Shown here piece after piece: positions 30,525 to 34,044 of a stretch of DNA of 34,044 nucleotides (its first letter is position 1; each line of letters begins with the position of its first letter). Location: assembly GCA_040902535.1 (NCBI GenBank), contig JBBDXD010000012.1, positions 1-34,044 of the forward strand, in the 5' to 3' direction. The notes below the pieces were generated by a model that was not told the DNA's origin, searched no databases, and worked only from the letters and a program-made list of their open reading frames with translations. The DNA comes from Dehalococcoidia bacterium (GTDB taxonomy: Bacteria > Chloroflexota > Dehalococcoidia > DSTF01 > JACRBR01). The position numbers and the translations under genes are program-made.

Positions 30525-33386
30525 ATGAGGGGTACCGCTCGAGCCGCTTCGCTCCGAACGGCGTGCGTCGCTGTGCTCCTGCTTGCCGCGCTCTTCGCCC
30601 CGCTTTCGGCAGGTCGCCCGTCGGCGGCACGAGCCGGCGAGCCTGACCCGGCGTTCCTCGATCGCGTCATCGCGTCGCTGACTATCGACGAGCGTGTCGG
30701 CCAGCTCGTCATGGTCAACTTCGTCGGCGATGACGTCTCATCTGAATCCGAGGTCGCGTCGCTGGTCGAGGACTTCAAAGTGGGGTCCGTCCTCGTCACC
30801 GCGAGCAACGGCAACGTCGTGAACCGCGACGACACGGCGGCGCAACTTGCCGATCTGACGAACGGCTTGCAGCAGCGGGCGCACGAAGCCAACGCCCGCC
30901 TCGACGCCGGGACGGAGTACTTCGTCCCGCTCTTCATCGCCACCGACAACGAGGGCGATCTGTTTCCGTTCACGAATGTGACGCACGACTTCACGTCGAT
31001 CCCGAACAACATGACGATCGGCGCGACGTGGAAGAAGGAGCACGCGCAGACAACCGGCGAGATCGTCGGACGGGAGCTGTCCGCCGCCGGCATCAACATG
31101 CTTCTGGGGCCCGTCGTCGACGTGCTCGACAATCCGCGCGCCGGCGGCCGCGGCGACATCGGCATTCGGTCGTTCGGCGGCAATGCGACGTGGGTGGGCA
31201 TGCTCGGACGCGCGTATGTCCGTGGCATCCACGATGGCAGCGCAGGGCGCATGATCGCCGTCGCGAAGCATTTCCCCGGCCACGGCGGCAGCGACCGCTC
31301 GACGGATAACGAAGTGCCAACGGTCATCAAGTCGCTGCCTCAGTTGCGCGCGTCGGAGCTTGCGCCGTTCGCGGAGTTGGTGCGCATCGACGACGACGAT
31401 CCGGAGGGCGCCGTCGACGCGATGATGGTGTCGCACATCCGTTATCGCAATTTCCTCGAGGGCGGCGGCGGATCGTTCACGCCGCCGATCTCGCTGGACC
31501 GCGCCGCCTTCAACGGATTCATGGGGCTGCCGGAGTTCGCGTCGTGGCGTGAGGACCACCTGGTGATGGCCGATTCGCTCGGCGTGCCCGCCGTCAAGCA
31601 ATGGTACGCGCGCGAGGAAGGGCAGCCCGCGTTTCCGAGCCGCACGGTCGTCCGCGACGCGCTGCTGGCGGGCAACGACCTGCTGCCGCTCATCGAGTTC
31701 TATGTTGACTCCGCGAACCGCGGCTGGTCGGAATACCAACTGCCGGTGATCCAGGACTCGATCATCTTCATGCGGGAACAGTACGCATCGGACCCGGAGT
31801 TTCGCCGTCGCGCCGATGATGCGCTCCGCCACGTGATCGCGGCGAAGATGCGGCTGTACCCCAGCCTGACGCTCGAAAGCGTGCTCGTCGATCCGGTGAA
31901 CGCAACGGCCGTCGCCGGCGGCGGCGAAGAAGCGATGCAGGCACTGGCGGTTGACGCGTTGACGCTGATGCATCCATCGTCGGTCGAGGAACTGCAGGCG
32001 CGGCTGCCACGCGGCCCCGTCGCGCCGGACAAGGTGCTCATCGTCGAGTGCTGGAGCGACTGCTACCCGTACCGCGTGATGACGCAGTTGGCGCTCCAGG
32101 AGCAACTCCTGGCGATGTACGGCGCCGCGGGCAACGGACGCTTGCGCGACGAAGACGTCGGCACGATCAGTTTCGGCGACCTGGACGCATGGCTTGCCGC
32201 CCCCGACGATCCCGCCAACGCTTCGACGAGCACCGCGGTCGGTGACGCCCAATGGATCATTTTCGCGATCTCCGAGTACGTTCCGGATGCACGCCCGGCA
32301 TCGGCCGCCGTGCGCCGCTTCCTGGACGACACACCGGTCGACCTGCGGAACAAGTACCTGATCGGGCTGGCGTTCAACGCGCCGTACTACCTCGACTCGA
32401 CGGAGATCAGCAAGCTGTCCGCCTACTTTGCGGTGTACAGCAAAACGGCTCCGTCAATCGAGGCGGCGTTCAAAGCGCTGTTCGGCGATGCGATCCCCGG
32501 CGGCCAGCCGCCGGTCAACGTGAGCGGCATCTTCTACGATGTCGGCGACGCGACACAGCCCGACGCCGCGCAGCAGATCAACATTGCCGTCTTCGGCTAC
32601 GACGCATCCGCAGTGCCGGACGAAGGCGCGCTCGGTCTGGTCGCCGGGCCGATCGTCGATCGCAACGGCAATCCCGTCATCGATGGCACGACGGTGTCGT
32701 TCACGCTCGCGAAGGACGATGCCGTGCCGCTGTCAGCGAGCGGACGCACGGTCGATGGTTTCGCGGGCGCGCAACTGGCGCTCGATGGTGGCGGCAGTTA
32801 TGTCGCATCGGCGAGTGTTGCGGGCATCGTCACGTCGCCGCTCGCCATCACCGTCGTCGGTGATGGCGGCTCCGGCCCGGATCTCGATCCTTCGCCTATC
32901 GATGATGCGGGCGGCGACGGCATCAGCCCACTCGTCCTCGCGCTCGCCATCGGCGTGCCCTCGGGCGCAGCGATCGTCGCCGCGGGCGGCGCTGCCGGCG
33001 TGGTGCTCATGCGACGCCGCCGTCGCGAGGGCGCACCTGATGTCCCGTCGCCGGCCCTTGCGGCCGAACCCGTAGCAGAGGCGCCGCGCGCCGTGCTGCG
33101 CGTCGAAGGCGATACGCGTCGCGTCTACGTGAAGGGCGCCGAAGCGAAACCGCCGCTGTCCAACGAACAATTCCGGTTGTTGCACTACCTCTACGAACGC
33201 TCGGGCAAGGTGATCTCGCGCGAGGAACTCATCGCGCACGTCTGGCCCGACGATCACGCGGAAGGCGTGTCCGAGGAGGCGCTGGATGCGCTCGTGCGAC
33301 GCGTGCGGGAGCGCATCGCGCAGGCTGGCGGCGAGCGCACGTACATCGTGACGCTGCGTGGGCAGGGATTCCGGCTGGAGATATGA
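30525..33386 (+). CDS. GH3 glycosidase domain fused through a membrane helix to an OmpR-type winged helix
   Basis: A 953-residue protein from the ATG at 30525 (GGAG at SD distance; 30510 is an alternative). A signal peptide ends near residue 40. A glycoside hydrolase family 3 domain follows (about 45-430): VGQLVMVNF, FIATDNEGD, KHFPGHGGSD (from K248) and VMADSL with the candidate nucleophile Asp350. The NagZ-type D-S-H acid/base motif after KHFPGHG is replaced by S-T-D. After an unassigned region and a beta-sandwich-like segment (about 690-790) comes one hydrophobic helix (about 800-828) ending in RRRRR, so the C-terminus is cytoplasmic. The last 90 residues are an OmpR/PhoB winged helix (EQFRLLHYLYERSGKVISRE...RTYIVTLRGQGFRLE). 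It appears to sense a glycan outside and regulate DNA inside. Confidence 0.93.
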   Translation: MRGTARAASLRTACVAVLLLAALFAPLSAGRPSAARAGEPDPAFLDRVIASLTIDERVGQLVMVNFVGDDVSSESEVASLVEDFKVGSVLVTASNGNVVNRDDTAAQLADLTNGLQQRAHEANARLDAGTEYFVPLFIATDNEGDLFPFTNVTHDFTSIPNNMTIGATWKKEHAQTTGEIVGRELSAAGINMLLGPVVDVLDNPRAGGRGDIGIRSFGGNATWVGMLGRAYVRGIHDGSAGRMIAVAKHFPGHGGSDRSTDNEVPTVIKSLPQLRASELAPFAELVRIDDDDPEGAVDAMMVSHIRYRNFLEGGGGSFTPPISLDRAAFNGFMGLPEFASWREDHLVMADSLGVPAVKQWYAREEGQPAFPSRTVVRDALLAGNDLLPLIEFYVDSANRGWSEYQLPVIQDSIIFMREQYASDPEFRRRADDALRHVIAAKMRLYPSLTLESVLVDPVNATAVAGGGEEAMQALAVDALTLMHPSSVEELQARLPRGPVAPDKVLIVECWSDCYPYRVMTQLALQEQLLAMYGAAGNGRLRDEDVGTISFGDLDAWLAAPDDPANASTSTAVGDAQWIIFAISEYVPDARPASAAVRRFLDDTPVDLRNKYLIGLAFNAPYYLDSTEISKLSAYFAVYSKTAPSIEAAFKALFGDAIPGGQPPVNVSGIFYDVGDATQPDAAQQINIAVFGYDASAVPDEGALGLVAGPIVDRNGNPVIDGTTVSFTLAKDDAVPLSASGRTVDGFAGAQLALDGGGSYVASASVAGIVTSPLAITVVGDGGSGPDLDPSPIDDAGGDGISPLVLALAIGVPSGAAIVAAGGAAGVVLMRRRRREGAPDVPSPALAAEPVAEAPRAVLRVEGDTRRVYVKGAEAKPPLSNEQFRLLHYLYERSGKVISREELIAHVWPDDHAEGVSEEALDALVRRVRERIAQAGGERTYIVTLRGQGFRLEI

Positions 33387-33409
33387 TCGTCTCGCTCAGA
33401 CGGCGGAAG

Positions 33410-33485
33410 TGGTGGGCGATACAGGACTTGAACCTGTGACCTCTTCCGTGTGAAGGAAGCGCTCTTCCAGCTGAGCTAATCGCCC
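33410..33485 (-). tRNA. tRNA-Val(CAC)
   Basis: Minus-strand cloverleaf: acceptor GGGCGAT with ATCGCCC, D-arm GCTC/GAGC, anticodon stem CTTCC/GGAAG with loop TTCACAC (anticodon CAC), T-arm ACAGG-TTCAAGT-CCTGT, discriminator A and an encoded CCA. It converges with the GH3 gene across 23 nt. Confidence 0.96.
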
Positions 33486-33497
33486 GTGGGGCAACGC

Positions 33498-33526
33498 ATT
33501 CTAACAATGGCCATGATCGCCCTCAA
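33498..33526 (-). promoter_or_regulatory. Promoter of tRNA-Val
   Basis: TTGAGG (33526-33521), a 17-nt spacer and TAGAAT (33503-33498) on the minus strand, 12 nt before the tRNA 5' end. It is a near-consensus sigma-70 promoter. Confidence 0.7.
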
Positions 33527-33548
33527 CTAGCTGCAGGCGCATACTCGC

Positions 33549-33578
33549 TTGTCGCGCGATCCGGTCGATTGTTACAAT
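33549..33578 (+). promoter_or_regulatory. Promoter of the tRNA-Leu/Arg/CAU cluster
   Basis: TTGTCG (33549-33554), an 18-nt spacer and TACAAT (33573-33578), about 80 nt before tRNA-Leu. The three following tRNAs are close together (18 and 7 nt apart) on the same strand, so one transcript is likely. Confidence 0.6.
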
Positions 33579-33658
33579 TCGTCGGCCTTTCGTGTTGGGC
33601 TCCGGCGCCTCCGCAGGGCGTCCGCGAGTCCGCTGCCATGCGCGCGAGGTGCAAACAC

Positions 33659-33744
33659 GCCGAGGTGGCGGAACGGCAGACGCGCTACGTTCAGGGCGTA
33701 GTGTCCGCAAGGGCGTGCGGGTTCAAATCCCGCCCTCGGCACCA
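33659..33744 (+). tRNA. tRNA-Leu(CAG)
   Basis: Class II tRNA: acceptor GCCGAGG with CCTCGGC, anticodon stem CTACG/CGTAG with loop TTCAGGG (anticodon CAG), a long variable arm TGTCCGCAAGGGCGT, T-arm GCGGG-TTCAAAT-CCCGC, discriminator A and an encoded CCA. Confidence 0.96.
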
Positions 33745-33762
33745 GTACAACTGCATATGCAC

Positions 33763-33838
33763 GCGCTTGTAGCTCAGTGGATAGAGCGCTACCCTGCGGA
33801 GGTAGAGGCCGTGGGTTCGAGTCCCGCCAAGCGCGCCA
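33763..33838 (+). tRNA. tRNA-Arg(GCG)
   Basis: Acceptor GCGCTTG with CAAGCGC, D-arm with the arginine-type A20, anticodon stem CTACC/GGTAG with loop CTGCGGA, so anticodon GCG reading CGC and CGT. T-arm GTGGG-TTCGAGT-CCCGC, discriminator G and an encoded CCA. Most bacteria read these codons with ACG (inosine). Confidence 0.9.
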
Positions 33839-33845
33839 TTCATCC

Positions 33846-33921
33846 GGCAGCGTAGCTCAGGGGTTAGAGCAACCGGCTCATAATCGGTAGGTCGTTGGTT
33901 CGAATCCAACCGCTGCTACCA
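33846..33921 (+). tRNA. tRNA with CAT anticodon, elongator Met or Ile2
   Basis: Acceptor GGCAGCG with CGCTGCT (G1-U72 pair), D-arm GCTC/GAGC, anticodon stem ACCGG/TCGGT with loop CTCATAA, T-arm GTTGG-TTCGAAT-CCAAC, discriminator A and an encoded CCA. It is not the initiator, which has a 1-72 mismatch and three GC pairs in the anticodon stem. The acceptor stem, including the G1-U72 pair, resembles the elongator methionine tRNA of Bacillus, so Met is favoured; TilS-modified Ile2 cannot be excluded. Confidence 0.9.
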
Positions 33922-33988
33922 TACGACGCATCAGAGAGCGGCCATCACGGTCGCTCTTGTCGATCCTCGCGAACTTCCCACAATCCCG

Positions 33989-34044
<56 letters not shown>

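Noticed and set aside
33846-33921. Initiator tRNA-fMet
   Set aside because: It has a G1-U72 pair rather than a mismatch and lacks the three consecutive GC pairs of the initiator anticodon stem.

Overview
The window is high-GC bacterial chromosome and most resembles a member of the phylum Chloroflexota, possibly a Dehalococcoidia- or Thermomicrobia-like lineage. The pointers are the 1620-residue membrane protein carrying the 'YYY' (DUF2298, Chlor_Arch_YYY) domain, the STAND/TPR/BTAD regulator, the gene order ffh-rpsP-khpA-rimM, and housekeeping genes of ordinary bacterial type. This placement rests on protein character alone. No rRNA or marker tree could be run.

Layout. Positions 1-2510 (minus strand) hold an alpha/beta hydrolase, an inositol-monophosphatase-type phosphatase, a small lipoprotein and tRNA-Gly, with tRNA-Ala and its promoter and terminator upstream. 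Positions 2510-3202 hold a strong palindrome, an unresolved stretch and a small helix-turn-helix protein. Positions 3199-5432 (minus) are an ECF42-type sigma-factor module: two tandem DGPF/YCII proteins, then the sigma factor with a TPR tail, behind a candidate ECF42-type promoter. Positions 5444-8148 (minus) are the translation/secretion operon ffh, rpsP, khpA, rimM. Positions 8161-8800 hold debris: a beta-propeller remnant and a HicB/HicA pair whose hicA is frameshifted. Positions 8815-13677 (minus) encode the giant GT-C plus DUF2298 protein.

Positions 13974-18380 (plus) are a tightly coupled peptide-type ABC importer operon (binding protein, two permeases) ending in a GNAT-like protein and lacking ATPase genes. 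Positions 18410-22141 (plus) hold the proteostasis set tig, clpP and clpX. Positions 22148-23963 hold a less GC-rich pair, a spore-photoproduct-lyase-like radical SAM protein and a methyltransferase, behind a GAAC-N4-GTTC LexA-type box. The methyltransferase frame has no ATG, GTG or TTG before its SAM-binding motif. Positions 24014-27265 encode a MalT-like STAND NTPase with TPRs and a C-terminal winged helix plus BTAD.

Positions 27273-30399 hold small, poorly characterised proteins: an NTF2-like protein, a GGDEF-like remnant, unknowns and a degenerate GT4-like protein. Positions 30463-33386 encode the most unusual gene, an exported glycoside hydrolase family 3 domain joined through a beta-sandwich region and one membrane segment to a cytoplasmic OmpR/PhoB-type winged helix. 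It reads as a one-polypeptide glycan-responsive transcription factor. The window ends with tRNA-Val, tRNA-Leu, tRNA-Arg and a CAU tRNA, and a GACCGCT heptamer array that runs off the edge.

Promoters recur with a TTGA-like -35 and a TATACT/TAGAAT/TACAAT -10, so a conventional sigma-70-type consensus applies here.
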